Position numbers and translations under genes: made by a program | Part shown: piece after piece, positions 31,587 to 39,093 of the stretch | Numbering within the stretch: the stretch's first letter is position 1 | How the letters are laid out: the number at the start of each line of letters is the position of its first letter | Assembly: GCF_001905825.1 (NCBI RefSeq) | Contig: NZ_LIVV01000002.1 | Span: forward strand, 107,168 to 171,167 | Length of the DNA stretch: 64,000 nucleotides | DNA from: Streptomyces sp. CB02009 | GTDB taxonomy: Bacteria > Actinomycetota > Actinomycetes > Streptomycetales > Streptomycetaceae | Reading direction: 5' to 3' | Notes under the pieces: generated by a model | What the model saw: only the letters and a program-made list of their open reading frames with translations | The model's database searches: none | Told to the model about the DNA's origin: nothing

Positions 31587-33230
31587 CTACCGGGGGCTCG
31601 CCGCCGCCTCCCGTACCTCCTCCGCCGTCGTCGGCCGCAGCTCGCCGTCGAGCAGCAGCCAGCGGGTGATCCCCAGCGACTCCAGGAACGCCACGTCGTG
31701 GCTCGCCACGATCAGCGCCCCTTCGTACGCGTCGAGGGCCGCCGTCAGCTTCCGCACCGACGCCATGTCCAGGTTGTTCGTCGGCTCGTCCAGCATCAGC
31801 AGCTGAGGAGCCGGCTCCGCGAGGAGCAGTGCCGCGAGCGTCGCCCGGAACCGCTCCCCGCCCGACAGGGTGCCCACGGCCTGATCCGCCCGGGCGCCCC
31901 GGAACAGGAACCGCGCCAGCCGCGCCCTGATCGTGTTCCCGGTCGCCGCCGGCGCGAACCGGGCCACGTTCTCCACCACGCTCAACCCGTCGTCGAGGAC
32001 GTCGAGCCGCTGCGGAAGGAAACGGAGCGGGACCCGCGGCTCGGTCTCGCCCGCGACCGGATCGAGCTCTCCGGCGATCGTCCGCAGCAGCGTCGTCTTC
32101 CCGGCGCCGTTCCTCCCGACCAGCGCGATCCGCTCCGGACCCCGCAGCTCGAACTCCCCGGCCACCCGGGCCCCGTACCGCAGCTCCAGGTTCCGCAGGA
32201 AGAGCACCTCGCGGCCCGGCGGCACGGAGGTGCGGGGCAGTTCGACGCGGATCTCGTCGTCGTCCCGCACCGCCTCCACCGCGGCGTCGAGCCGCTCCCT
32301 GGCCTCCGAGAGGCGCTCGGTGTGCAGCGCCTTGTGCTTGCCGGCCGAGACCTGGGCCTCGCTCCTGCGGTTGTTCGCCACGATCTTCGGAACGACCTTG
32401 TTCTCGAAGCTCTTCTGCCCGTACCGCTTCCGGCGGGCCAACTTCATCTGGGAGTCGGCGAGTTCCCGCTTCTGCCGCTGGACGTCCGCCTCGGCGACGC
32501 GGACCATCCGCTCCGCCGCGTCCTGTTCGGCGGCGAGCGCGGCCTCGTAGTCGGAGTAGGAGCCGCCGTACCAGGTGACGGCTCCGTCCCGCAGATCGGC
32601 GATCTGGTCGACGCGCTCCAGGAGTTCACGGTCGTGGCTGACCACGACCAGGACTCCGGACCAGTTCTCCACCGCCTCGTACAGCCGCCCGCGGGCGTGC
32701 AGGTCCAGGTTGTTGGTCGGCTCGTCGAGGAGCAGCACATCGGGCCGGGCGAGCAGCAGGGCGGCGAGGCGCAGCAGGACCGACTCGCCGCCCGAGACCT
32801 CGCCGACGGTCCGGTCGAGGCCGACCGCGCCGAGCCCGAGCTGGTCGAGGGTGGCGCGGGCCCGCTCCTCGACGTCCCAGTCGTCGGCGAGGACGGTGAA
32901 GTGCTCCTCGGCCGGGTCGCCCGCCTCGATGGCGTGCAGGGCCGCCCGCTTCGCGTCGATGCCGAGGATCTCGTCCACGCGCCGGGAGGTGTCGAGCACC
33001 AGGTTCTGGGGGAGGTGGCCGAGCTCGCCGGTGACCCGGACCGTGCCGGAGGCCGGGGTCAGCTCGCCGGCGATCAGCCTCAGGAGCGTCGACTTGCCCG
33101 AGCCGTTGAGTCCGACGAGCCCGGTGCGGCCGGGGCCGACCGTGAGCCGGAAGTCGTCGACGACCTCGGTTCCGTCGGGCCAGGAGAAGGAGAGCGAGGT
33201 ACAGGTGATGAACGTGGGGTGATGCGCCAT
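31587..33230 (-). CDS. ABC-F ATPase, probable ribosome-protection protein
   Basis: A 547-residue protein with two ABC domains and no membrane part. Walker A sites are LVGLNGSGKSTLL and LVGRNGAGKTTLL; signatures are EVSGGESVLLRLA and TLSGGERFRATLA; Walker B sites end in LLLDEPTNNLD and LMLDEPTNNLD. The interdomain linker is long and basic (KLARRKRYGQKSFENKVVPKIVANNRR in parts: RRKRYGQKSFENK), as in antibiotic-resistance ABC-F proteins. It should act at the ribosomal E site. GGAGGCCTCC precedes the ATG directly. The roughly 200-base leader carries a 12-codon uORF, a common way for inhibitor-stalled ribosomes to induce such genes. Confidence 0.88.
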   Translation of the reverse strand: MAHHPTFITCTSLSFSWPDGTEVVDDFRLTVGPGRTGLVGLNGSGKSTLLRLIAGELTPASGTVRVTGELGHLPQNLVLDTSRRVDEILGIDAKRAALHAIEAGDPAEEHFTVLADDWDVEERARATLDQLGLGAVGLDRTVGEVSGGESVLLRLAALLLARPDVLLLDEPTNNLDLHARGRLYEAVENWSGVLVVVSHDRELLERVDQIADLRDGAVTWYGGSYSDYEAALAAEQDAAERMVRVAEADVQRQKRELADSQMKLARRKRYGQKSFENKVVPKIVANNRRSEAQVSAGKHKALHTERLSEARERLDAAVEAVRDDDEIRVELPRTSVPPGREVLFLRNLELRYGARVAGEFELRGPERIALVGRNGAGKTTLLRTIAGELDPVAGETEPRVPLRFLPQRLDVLDDGLSVVENVARFAPAATGNTIRARLARFLFRGARADQAVGTLSGGERFRATLAALLLAEPAPQLLMLDEPTNNLDMASVRKLTAALDAYEGALIVASHDVAFLESLGITRWLLLDGELRPTTAEEVREAAASPR

Positions 33231-33460
33231 GGAGGCCTCCCGGATGCGTGAGCGCAGACGTGGTGTGATGCGAACGCGTGGAGACACCGGGGCGCGGGCT
33301 GTCTGTCGTCAGAACGGCTCGTACGCCGAGGTCGAGAACGGCACACGCGGCACAGAGGGCACGCGCGGCACGGTGTCTCGCAACCTCAGACGAGCAACGT
33401 CCTTCTCCGATCGGACGACGACATGACGTGAAGAACGGTAGGCCGGAGAGCGGGGGAGGG
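33231..33460 (-). promoter_or_regulatory. Leader and promoter of the ABC-F gene
   Basis: On the minus strand TTGCCC, an 18-base spacer and TACCGT form a promoter-like pair just before the uORF at 33424. After the uORF the leader has two GC-rich direct repeats (GTGCCGCGCGTGCC / GTGCCGCGTGTGCC) and a long-range perfect pairing GAGACACCG / CGGTGTCTC that could hide or free the region before the start codon. Confidence 0.5.
33386..33424 (-). CDS. 12-residue uORF of the ABC-F leader
   Basis: ATG at 33424 encodes MSSSDRRRTLLV and a TGA. It lies within about ten bases of the predicted transcription start and 155 bases before the ABC-F start. A ribosome stalled by an antibiotic on the Arg-Arg-Arg or Leu-Leu codons could switch the leader structure. 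Coding status is inferred from position and not from similarity. Confidence 0.4.
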   Translation of the reverse strand: MSSSDRRRTLLV

Positions 33461-33492
33461 GCAATCGAATTACCGACCGCCCCGCGGCGGGG

Positions 33493-33909
33493 CTACGGAT
33501 GCCCGCGCAGCAGCTCCGCCAGATCGTGGTCCCAGTCCAGGTACTGGTGCTCGCGCCCGGCCGGCACCAGGTGCTGCGAGCGCGCGAGGAACCGGCGCAG
33601 TTCCGACGTCCGGACATGGACCATGGCCACGCCTTCCGGGGCGTGGAACTCGACCACCGTGCGGTCGTACCCGTACGGACGGAGGCGTACGTCCCCGACG
33701 CCGGCCGGGCGCTCGACGCCCTGGACGAGCAGTTCGCGCGCGAAGGCCCAGGAGACCTCGACACCCTCCAGGGTCGCCGGAGGAGGGAACGCCATGCTCA
33801 CGGCGTACGGGTCCTCGCGGTCGTACCGCAGGGTGGCGGGGACGGTCTCCATCCGCGGAGCGGATGCGACCAGTCGGGCCTGGACGGCCTGCTCGATGAC
33901 GGCGGACAC
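33493..33909 (-). CDS. ssgD: SsgA-like sporulation/cell-division regulator (probably SsgD)
   Basis: A 138-residue SALP, the family length. Conserved parts are LRYDREDPYAVSMAFPPPATLEGVEVSWAFARELL in pieces (YDREDPYAVSMAF), GVGDVRLRPYGYDRTVVEFHAPEGVAMVHV in pieces and a C-terminal LDWDHDLAELLRG. SALPs are specific to sporulating actinomycetes and localise division or cell-wall machinery. The GTG at 33909 is selected because AAAGGAG ends six bases upstream. Assignment as SsgD comes from remembered gene order in S. coelicolor, not from residue comparison. Confidence 0.85.
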   Translation of the reverse strand: MSAVIEQAVQARLVASAPRMETVPATLRYDREDPYAVSMAFPPPATLEGVEVSWAFARELLVQGVERPAGVGDVRLRPYGYDRTVVEFHAPEGVAMVHVRTSELRRFLARSQHLVPAGREHQYLDWDHDLAELLRGHP

Positions 33910-34093
33910 CACCGGCTCCTTTCGCGCGGACTTCGGATCCTGTGCGTCTCCCCGACACGGGGGCACCTGACACCTGACAAGACGAGCGGAGCGGCCGGAA
34001 CGTGCACTCCGGATGTGCGTGAGCTGCGTCACGGACGCCTCGGAGGCCGGGGCGCGGCGCCGCGTCGGCCTGATCGCCGCAGGCAGGAACGGG

Positions 34094-34558
34094 TCAGCGT
34101 GCTTCGGGTACGTCGTCGTCCGGCTCGGCGCAGGGACCGGAGTGGTCGCAGTACGGCTGGTTTCCGGAGGCTCCGCAGCCGCAGAGCATCACCCGTGTCT
34201 CGTGCCGGTCGCCGTACGCGCCGCTCACGAGCAGGTCCCCGCGCATCACGAGCTGACCGGACGGCGTCCGGCGGACGGAGGCGGGGGAGTCGGGGTGCTC
34301 GACGGAGCCGTCCGCCGGGTGGTACTGCAGCGCCCCGGAGGGGCACCGGCGGACGACCTCCGCCACCAGACCGGCCTCGGCGGCGTCGGGAAGCACCCAC
34401 GGACGCCGGGAGAGATCGAAGACCTCGGGCAGCCCGTGCACGCACTCCGCCGCGTGCAGACACCGGCGCGGCTCGAACGTGACGGTGATGCCCTCGCCCT
34501 CGTACTCCTTGAGCTTCGGCTTCTCGTCGGGCGCTCGCTCGCTCGTACGGTCGGTCAT
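34094..34558 (-). CDS. Iron-sulfur protein with Fer4_19-like and CDGSH-type domains
   Basis: A 154-residue protein. The first half is a divergent Fer4_19 domain (FEPRRCLHAAECVHGLPEVF, RRCPSGALQYH), with Cys positions for an iron-sulfur cluster. The second half has the CDGSH-type motif LCGCGASGNQPYCDHSG at about 123-140, a three-Cys/one-His ligand set for a 2Fe-2S cluster. Probable role is electron transfer or redox sensing in the cytoplasm. TAGGCT lies seven bases before the ATG. It is transcribed away from the beta-propeller gene. Confidence 0.85.
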   Translation of the reverse strand: MTDRTSERAPDEKPKLKEYEGEGITVTFEPRRCLHAAECVHGLPEVFDLSRRPWVLPDAAEAGLVAEVVRRCPSGALQYHPADGSVEHPDSPASVRRTPSGQLVMRGDLLVSGAYGDRHETRVMLCGCGASGNQPYCDHSGPCAEPDDDVPEAR

Positions 34559-34565
34559 GCCACCC

Positions 34566-34571
34566 AGCCTA
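34566..34571 (-). promoter_or_regulatory. -10 hexamer TAGGCT of the CDGSH gene
   Basis: CCTAGGCT on the minus strand ends seven bases before the ATG at 34558. GGGTGGC in the gap could be a weak ribosome site. Confidence 0.5.
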
Positions 34572-34620
34572 GGAACGCCCCGCGGGGGACGCACCCTGGA
34601 CGGGGAGGGGCGGGGGGCAC

Positions 34621-34626
34621 TAGCTT
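34621..34626 (+). promoter_or_regulatory. -10 hexamer TAGCTT of the beta-propeller gene
   Basis: TAGCTT is eight bases before the ATG at 34635. It lies 49 bases from the divergent TAGGCT, so the two leaderless-type promoters are back to back. Confidence 0.45.
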
Positions 34627-34634
34627 CCGGCGCC

Positions 34635-35732
34635 ATGACGTCCATGGGGAACACGAGACGATTGATGTCGGTGGGACTGATCGGGGCGGCGCTCGCGCTG
34701 ACCCTGGCCGCGCCCGCGCGAGCCGGGGAGACCCCCACGGCAGCGACCGACGCGAACACGGCCGGCTGGCACCTGACGCCGACCGGTACCGACGCCCGAT
34801 TCCGCGGGCTCGCGCCCGTCGACCGCAGGACCGCCTGGGCCGCGGGCTCCAAGGGGACCGTGCTGCGGACCACCGACGGCGGCCGGAGCTGGCGAAACGT
34901 CTCGCCGCCGGGCGCGGGCGAGCTGGAGTTCCGTGACGTGGAGGCGTTCGACGCCCGCCGGGCCGTCGTCCTCGCCATCGGGGAGGGCGAGGCCTCGCGC
35001 GTGCTGCGCACCGAGGACGGCGGCGCCACCTGGACCGAGTCCTTCCGCAACACCGATCCGCGGGCCTTCTACGACTGCATGACCTTCTTCGACCGCCGGC
35101 ACGGACTCGCCATGAGCGACCCGGTCGACGGCAGGTACCGCATCCTCTCCACCCGTGACGGCGGCCGTTCCTGGCAGGTGCTGCCGAACACCGGGATGCC
35201 GGACGCGCTCCCCGGCGAGGCGGGCTTCGCCGCGAGCGGCCAGTGCCTGGTGTCGGCGGGGCCGCGTGACGTGTGGCTGGCGACGGGCGGCGGCGCCACC
35301 GCGCGCGTGCTCCACTCCGCCGACCGGGGGCTGACCTGGACCGCCACCGACACGCCGATCCCGGCGGGCGACCCGGCCCGCGGCGTCTTCGGCCTCGCCT
35401 TCCGCGACCGCGCGCACGGCATCGCCGTCGGCGGCGACTACCGCAAGGACCAGCCGTCCCCGCAGGCCGGCGCGGTCACCGGGAACGGGGGCCGCGGCTG
35501 GCGGGCATCGGCGACGCCGCCGCCCGCGTACCGCTCCGGCGTCGCGTGGCTCCCGCACAGCAGGAACGCGGCGCTCGCCGTCGGCCCGACCGGCACGGAC
35601 CTCACCACCGACGGGGGCCGCACCTGGCGCACGGTCGACACCGGCTCGTACGACACGGTGGACTGCACGCCGGACGGCTCCTGCTGGGCGGCGGGCGAGA
35701 AGGGCAGGATCGCCCGACTCGGCAGGCCCTGA
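34635..35732 (+). CDS. Secreted BNR/HCF136-like beta-propeller protein
   Basis: A 365-residue protein with a signal peptide (RRLMSVGLIGAALALTLAAPARAGE). It has repeated blades with Asp-box-like T-x-D-G-G-x-x-W motifs: RTTDGGRSWRNV, RTEDGGATWTES, STRDGGRSWQVL, HSADRGLTWTAT and TTDGGRTWRTV. This is the pattern of WD40/YVTN-like oxidoreductase-annotated and photosystem-assembly-like propellers; no catalytic residues of sialidases are visible. It probably acts as an extracellular binding scaffold. Partners unknown. Confidence 0.82.
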   Translation: MTSMGNTRRLMSVGLIGAALALTLAAPARAGETPTAATDANTAGWHLTPTGTDARFRGLAPVDRRTAWAAGSKGTVLRTTDGGRSWRNVSPPGAGELEFRDVEAFDARRAVVLAIGEGEASRVLRTEDGGATWTESFRNTDPRAFYDCMTFFDRRHGLAMSDPVDGRYRILSTRDGGRSWQVLPNTGMPDALPGEAGFAASGQCLVSAGPRDVWLATGGGATARVLHSADRGLTWTATDTPIPAGDPARGVFGLAFRDRAHGIAVGGDYRKDQPSPQAGAVTGNGGRGWRASATPPPAYRSGVAWLPHSRNAALAVGPTGTDLTTDGGRTWRTVDTGSYDTVDCTPDGSCWAAGEKGRIARLGRP

Positions 35733-35796
35733 CGGGCCTTCGGGCGTGAGGAGGCAGGGGAGGGGGCCCCGACGGTGACGGCCTCCCCGGGGACCG

Positions 35797-36096
35797 TCAG
35801 GAGGGGAGCTGCTCCCGGAAGGCGGCGAGCTCCTCGGCGGTCTTCGTCGCGTAGAACTCCGTGATCCGGTACGCGCAGACGCCCTCGACGCTGAACGGGT
35901 CGGCCGCGACGATCTTCTCGATCTCCGCGCGGTCGACCCCGGCGGCCAGGATCACGCCGCCGTCGCGCGGGTTCTTGCGCCCCGAGGCGACGATGACGCC
36001 GGCGGCGTACTGCGCGTCGAGCCACTCGACGTGCGCGTCGAGCAGCGCGTCCACGCGCTCGACCGGCGCGGTGTAGGTCAATTCCAGAACGAACAT
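35797..36096 (-). CDS. YciI-like protein
   Basis: A 99-residue ferredoxin-like alpha/beta barrel protein. FVLELTYTAPVERVDALLDAHVEWL, GRKNPRDGGVILA and ADPFSVEGVCAYRITEF (in parts) are the family landmarks, with the conserved His22 and the DPF motif. The fold is shared with chlorite dismutases and muconolactone isomerases, but the activity of stand-alone YciI proteins is uncertain. Single gene, convergent with the beta-propeller gene. Confidence 0.88.
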   Translation of the reverse strand: MFVLELTYTAPVERVDALLDAHVEWLDAQYAAGVIVASGRKNPRDGGVILAAGVDRAEIEKIVAADPFSVEGVCAYRITEFYATKTAEELAAFREQLPS

Positions 36097-36205
36097 GATC
36101 GCCAGGCTACCGGGCGGGCCCGGACCGCGGCGGACCGTCCCAGCCCCCGGACCGCGCTTCCGCGGAGACAGGGTACGCAGCTGGGAGTCGGCCGGTCGGC
36201 GACCC

Positions 36206-36211
36206 TAGGCT
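36206..36211 (+). promoter_or_regulatory. -10 hexamer TAGGCT of the endonuclease V gene
   Basis: GACCCTAGGCTGGG, closely matching the element before the PrimPol gene, has ten bases between TAGGCT and the ATG at 36222. Confidence 0.5.
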
Positions 36212-36221
36212 GGGCCGCATC

Positions 36222-36935
36222 ATGACGATCATCGAGATTCCGGCGGGCTGGCCCGCCGACGAGCCCACCGCCCGGACCGTCCAGCAGGAGCTGCGCGGAC
36301 GCCTCGTGCACGACGAGGACGGGCCGGCGGTCGGCGAGGGCCATGTCACGGGGCTCGACGTGGCCTACGACGACGAGCGCGATCTCGTCGCCGCCGCGGC
36401 CGTCGTCCTCGACGCGCGGACCCTGGAGGTGGTGGAGGAGGCGACGGCGGTCGGCCGGGTCTCGTTCCCGTACGTCCCCGGTCTGCTCGCCTTCCGGGAG
36501 ATCCCGACGGTCCTCGCCGCTCTCGACCGGCTGACCGCCGACCCCGGCCTCCTCGTGTGCGACGGCTACGGCCTCGCCCACCCCCGCCGCTTCGGCCTCG
36601 CCAGCCACCTCGGGGTACTCACGGGCCGGCCGTCGATCGGCGTCGCGAAGAACCCCTTCACCTTCACGTACGACCAACCTGGCCCGGAACGAGGCGACTT
36701 CGCCCCGCTCCTGGCGGCCGGCGAGGAGGTCGGGCGCGCCCTGCGCACCCGGGCCCGGGTGAAACCGGTCTTCGTCTCCGTCGGCCACCGGGTCTCCCTG
36801 GCGAACGCCTGCGCCCACACCCTGCACCTCACTCCCCGCTACCGCATCCCCGAGACGACCCGCCACGCGGACTCGCTGTGCCGCAGCGCCTTGAAGGAGG
36901 CCCTCGGGGAGGCGCTCGGGGAGCGGGCAAGCTGA
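36222..36935 (+). CDS. nfi: Endonuclease V (deoxyinosine 3' endonuclease)
   Basis: A 237-residue enzyme with the family motifs in order: GLDVAYDDERD (metal Asp, about 46), SFPYVPGLLAFREIP (wedge PYVPG, Glu), CDGYGLAHPRRFGLASHLG (metal Asp, about 113) and IGVAKNPF with Lys. It nicks DNA at the second phosphodiester 3' to deoxyinosine, and may also act on inosine-containing RNA. Length is normal. It follows a TAGGCT hexamer and is followed by a possible small gene and a VOC protein on the same strand. Confidence 0.92.
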   Translation: MTIIEIPAGWPADEPTARTVQQELRGRLVHDEDGPAVGEGHVTGLDVAYDDERDLVAAAAVVLDARTLEVVEEATAVGRVSFPYVPGLLAFREIPTVLAALDRLTADPGLLVCDGYGLAHPRRFGLASHLGVLTGRPSIGVAKNPFTFTYDQPGPERGDFAPLLAAGEEVGRALRTRARVKPVFVSVGHRVSLANACAHTLHLTPRYRIPETTRHADSLCRSALKEALGEALGERAS

Positions 36936-36984
36936 GTACCTGTACGGATACCGGCTCGTGCGGGGCACCGGCAGAGTGGGGCGC

Positions 36985-37119
36985 ATGACAACACCCCTTT
37001 CCGTCGCGCCGCGTTCCACGGGGCGCGGCCCGAACCCGACCCGCCGCGGGGCCGTTCCGGCCACCTCCGCGCGGGTCGGCGCCGCCCTGTACGTCTCCGC
37101 CGACGAGGTCTCGGAGTGA
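36985..37119 (+). CDS. Possible 44-residue protein coupled to the VOC gene
   Basis: ATG 36985 opens a 44-codon frame (starting MTTPLSVAPRSTGRGPNP, ending ALYVSADEVSE) whose TGA overlaps the GTG of the VOC gene, an arrangement typical of translational coupling. The composition is Arg/Pro/Thr-rich and I do not recognise it. The ATG is nine bases after AGAGTGGGG, a weak ribosome site. It could be a real small gene or a leader, or only the 5' untranslated part of the VOC message. Confidence 0.35.
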   Translation: MTTPLSVAPRSTGRGPNPTRRGAVPATSARVGAALYVSADEVSE

Positions 37120-37487
37120 TCGGGCGACTGCGGTGCCTCGTGCTCGACTGCCCCGACGCGTGGGAACTCGCCGCCTTCTACCGGAAGTTGATCGGAGGTG
37201 AGGTGGTCGGCCCCGAGCCCCGATGGGCCGTCGGTGAGGGGGCGGCCGTGTTGCGCGGGGACAGCGGCCCCGTCCTCGCCTTCCAGAGCGTGGCCGACCA
37301 CCGGCCGCCCGTCTGGGGTGCGCCGGAGCAGCAGTTCCACCTCGACGTGCGGGTCGACGACCTCGACGCCGCGCACCAGGCCGTCCTCGCGCTCGGGGCC
37401 GAGTCGCTCGACGACGGCGGCGACGGGGCGGCCTGGCGGGTCTACGCCGACCCCGCCGGCCACCCCTTCCGTCTCGTGCTGCCCTGA
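37116..37487 (+). CDS. VOC/glyoxalase-like protein
   Basis: A 123-residue single-domain vicinal-oxygen-chelate protein: LRCLVLDCPDAWELAAFYRKLIGGEV, the strand QQFHLDVRVDDLDAAHQAVLALGA and the C-terminal WRVYADPAGHPFRLVLP (in parts), which supplies the usual end motif DPxGHPFxL. It matches the short actinobacterial VOC class often annotated as glyoxalase. Function unknown. The GTG start is supported by GAGG upstream and by overlap with the preceding small frame. Confidence 0.82.
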   Translation: MIGRLRCLVLDCPDAWELAAFYRKLIGGEVVGPEPRWAVGEGAAVLRGDSGPVLAFQSVADHRPPVWGAPEQQFHLDVRVDDLDAAHQAVLALGAESLDDGGDGAAWRVYADPAGHPFRLVLP

Positions 37488-37578
37488 GCTCGTACGGCCT
37501 GACTCTTGTGCGGCCCTGATGTCCGAGGGGCACCGGCCCGCACGGCCCTGCCGCCTCCCCCGTTCCCGGCCCCGCCGC

Positions 37579-38829
37579 TCAGCCCCGGTGCGCCACCCGG
37601 AAGCGGATGCCCGCCGCCCGTAGCCGGTCGATGAGCGCGTCGCCCATCGCCGCTGCCGTCGTCACCTGGCCCGACGTCTTCGGCAGCGGGTCGAAGGCGA
37701 GGCTGAGCGCCGACTCGGCGAGCATCTTCGCCGTCTCGTCGTACCCGGGGTCACCGCCCGATACCTCGGTGAACACCCGGCGTCCGCCGCCCTCGCCGAC
37801 GAAGCGAACCGAGAACCAGCTGCGGGCCCGACGCTCGGCGGACGGGCCCTGGCCCGCCTGGTAACGCTCCATCAGCCAGGCCCGTACCGGCGGAAGTTGG
37901 GCGGCCGTCACGCCCGCCCCGATGGCCGCGGTGCCCCCGAGGGCCATCGGGAGCGTCTTCACGGAGGCGTAGTGCCGGTAGCGGAAGTCGGGCCCGTACC
38001 GGTCGATGGCCGCCGCCGAGCGTGCCACGACCTGCGGGTCGAGCGTCGGCAGCGGCAGCGCCCAGGTCCCGGTCTCCCGGCTGAACCGAGGCCCGCCCAG
38101 CGGTGCGCGGGCCCGACGTCCGACCAGTCGCGGTTCGTGCAGCCGCCGTTCGTGCGCCGCCCGCAGGATCTCGCGGCCCCGGCCGAACGCGGTCAGCGCG
38201 GACGCGAAGGTGCCACCGGAGAACTGCGCCCCGGCCCGGACGAAGCCGTCCACCCGGAGCGGTACGTCCGCCGGGAGCTGCTGGACGGTGAAGTACACGC
38301 CCAGGTCGTGCGGGACGGAGTCGAAGCCGCAGGCGTGCACGATGCGGGCGCCGGTCTCCCGGGCGCGCGCGTCGTGCCGCACGTACGTCAGGTCGACGAA
38401 CTCGGCCTCGCCGGTGAGGTCCACGTAGTCCGTTCCCGCCTCGGCGCACGCGCCGACGAGCCCGTCGCCGTACCAGACGTAGGGGCCGACGGTCGTGGCC
38501 ACCACCCGGGCGGACCGGGCGAGTTCACGCAGCGAGCCGGGATCGGCGGCGTCCGCGACGACCAGCGGGAGCTCGGCGCAGTGCGGCCATCGCGCGGCCA
38601 GCCGTTCGCGCAGCGCCGTGAGTCCGGCGCGGTTGCGTCCCGCGAGCGCCCAGCGGCACTCCGCGGGCGCGTGCGCGGCCAGGTACTCGGCCGTGAGTTC
38701 GCCGACGAAACCGGTCGCCCCGAAGAGGACCACGTCGTAGGCCCTGGCCGCCCCGGCTCCCGCCGCCGGCGCCGCCGCGCGCTCGTGCCGCGCTCCGGCT
38801 CCCCGTCCCGCGTCCGCCCCTGTGTCCAT
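37579..38829 (-). CDS. Saccharopine-dehydrogenase-like / trans-acting enoyl reductase family protein
   Basis: A 416-residue protein. After a 25-residue Ala/Arg-rich N-terminus a Rossmann motif appears (YDVVLFGATGFVGELTAEYL), then WALAGRNRAGLTALRERL, the conserved VGPYVWYGDGLVGACAEAGTDYVDLTGE (in parts) and HACGFDSVPHDLGVY. These are typical of the actinobacterial saccharopine-dehydrogenase-like family that includes the mycobacterial trans-acting enoyl reductase. It probably reduces a lipid-like or polyketide-like substrate with NADPH; this is family inference. ATG 38829 is preferred because AGGG lies six bases upstream; ATG 38841 is the alternative. Confidence 0.82.
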   Translation of the reverse strand: MDTGADAGRGAGARHERAAAPAAGAGAARAYDVVLFGATGFVGELTAEYLAAHAPAECRWALAGRNRAGLTALRERLAARWPHCAELPLVVADAADPGSLRELARSARVVATTVGPYVWYGDGLVGACAEAGTDYVDLTGEAEFVDLTYVRHDARARETGARIVHACGFDSVPHDLGVYFTVQQLPADVPLRVDGFVRAGAQFSGGTFASALTAFGRGREILRAAHERRLHEPRLVGRRARAPLGGPRFSRETGTWALPLPTLDPQVVARSAAAIDRYGPDFRYRHYASVKTLPMALGGTAAIGAGVTAAQLPPVRAWLMERYQAGQGPSAERRARSWFSVRFVGEGGGRRVFTEVSGGDPGYDETAKMLAESALSLAFDPLPKTSGQVTTAAAMGDALIDRLRAAGIRFRVAHRG

Positions 38830-38997
38830 ACAGACCCTCATCTCGGCCGTGCCGCGGCGCCGTGCGCGGCTCTCGTCGTCGGCGGAGGATAGCGGGTCCC
38901 GCACCGCGTCCCGCCGCCGCCCTACTCCCGAGTACCTGTCCCGGGTAACCGCGAGTACGCCCCTCTTCCCGCCCCCTCTCCCGCCGCGGGCAATTTC

Positions 38998-39007
38998 CAA
39001 GCGCTTG
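38998..39007. promoter_or_regulatory. CAAGCGCTTG palindrome before the beta-oxidation operon
   Basis: A perfect 10-base palindrome in TTTCCAAGCGCTTGCTC, 87 bases before the CaiB-like gene. It resembles CAAGNNCTTG-type TetR operators found before acyl-CoA metabolism genes in actinobacteria. A TAGCAT hexamer follows at 39047-39052. Confidence 0.45.
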
Positions 39008-39093
39008 CTCGGCCGGGGGGCTTGTGCCGAGTGGAACACGTTCCTAGCATCTCCGGTGTTACATCATTGGTGTCACACACGTCTGGGGGCTCG

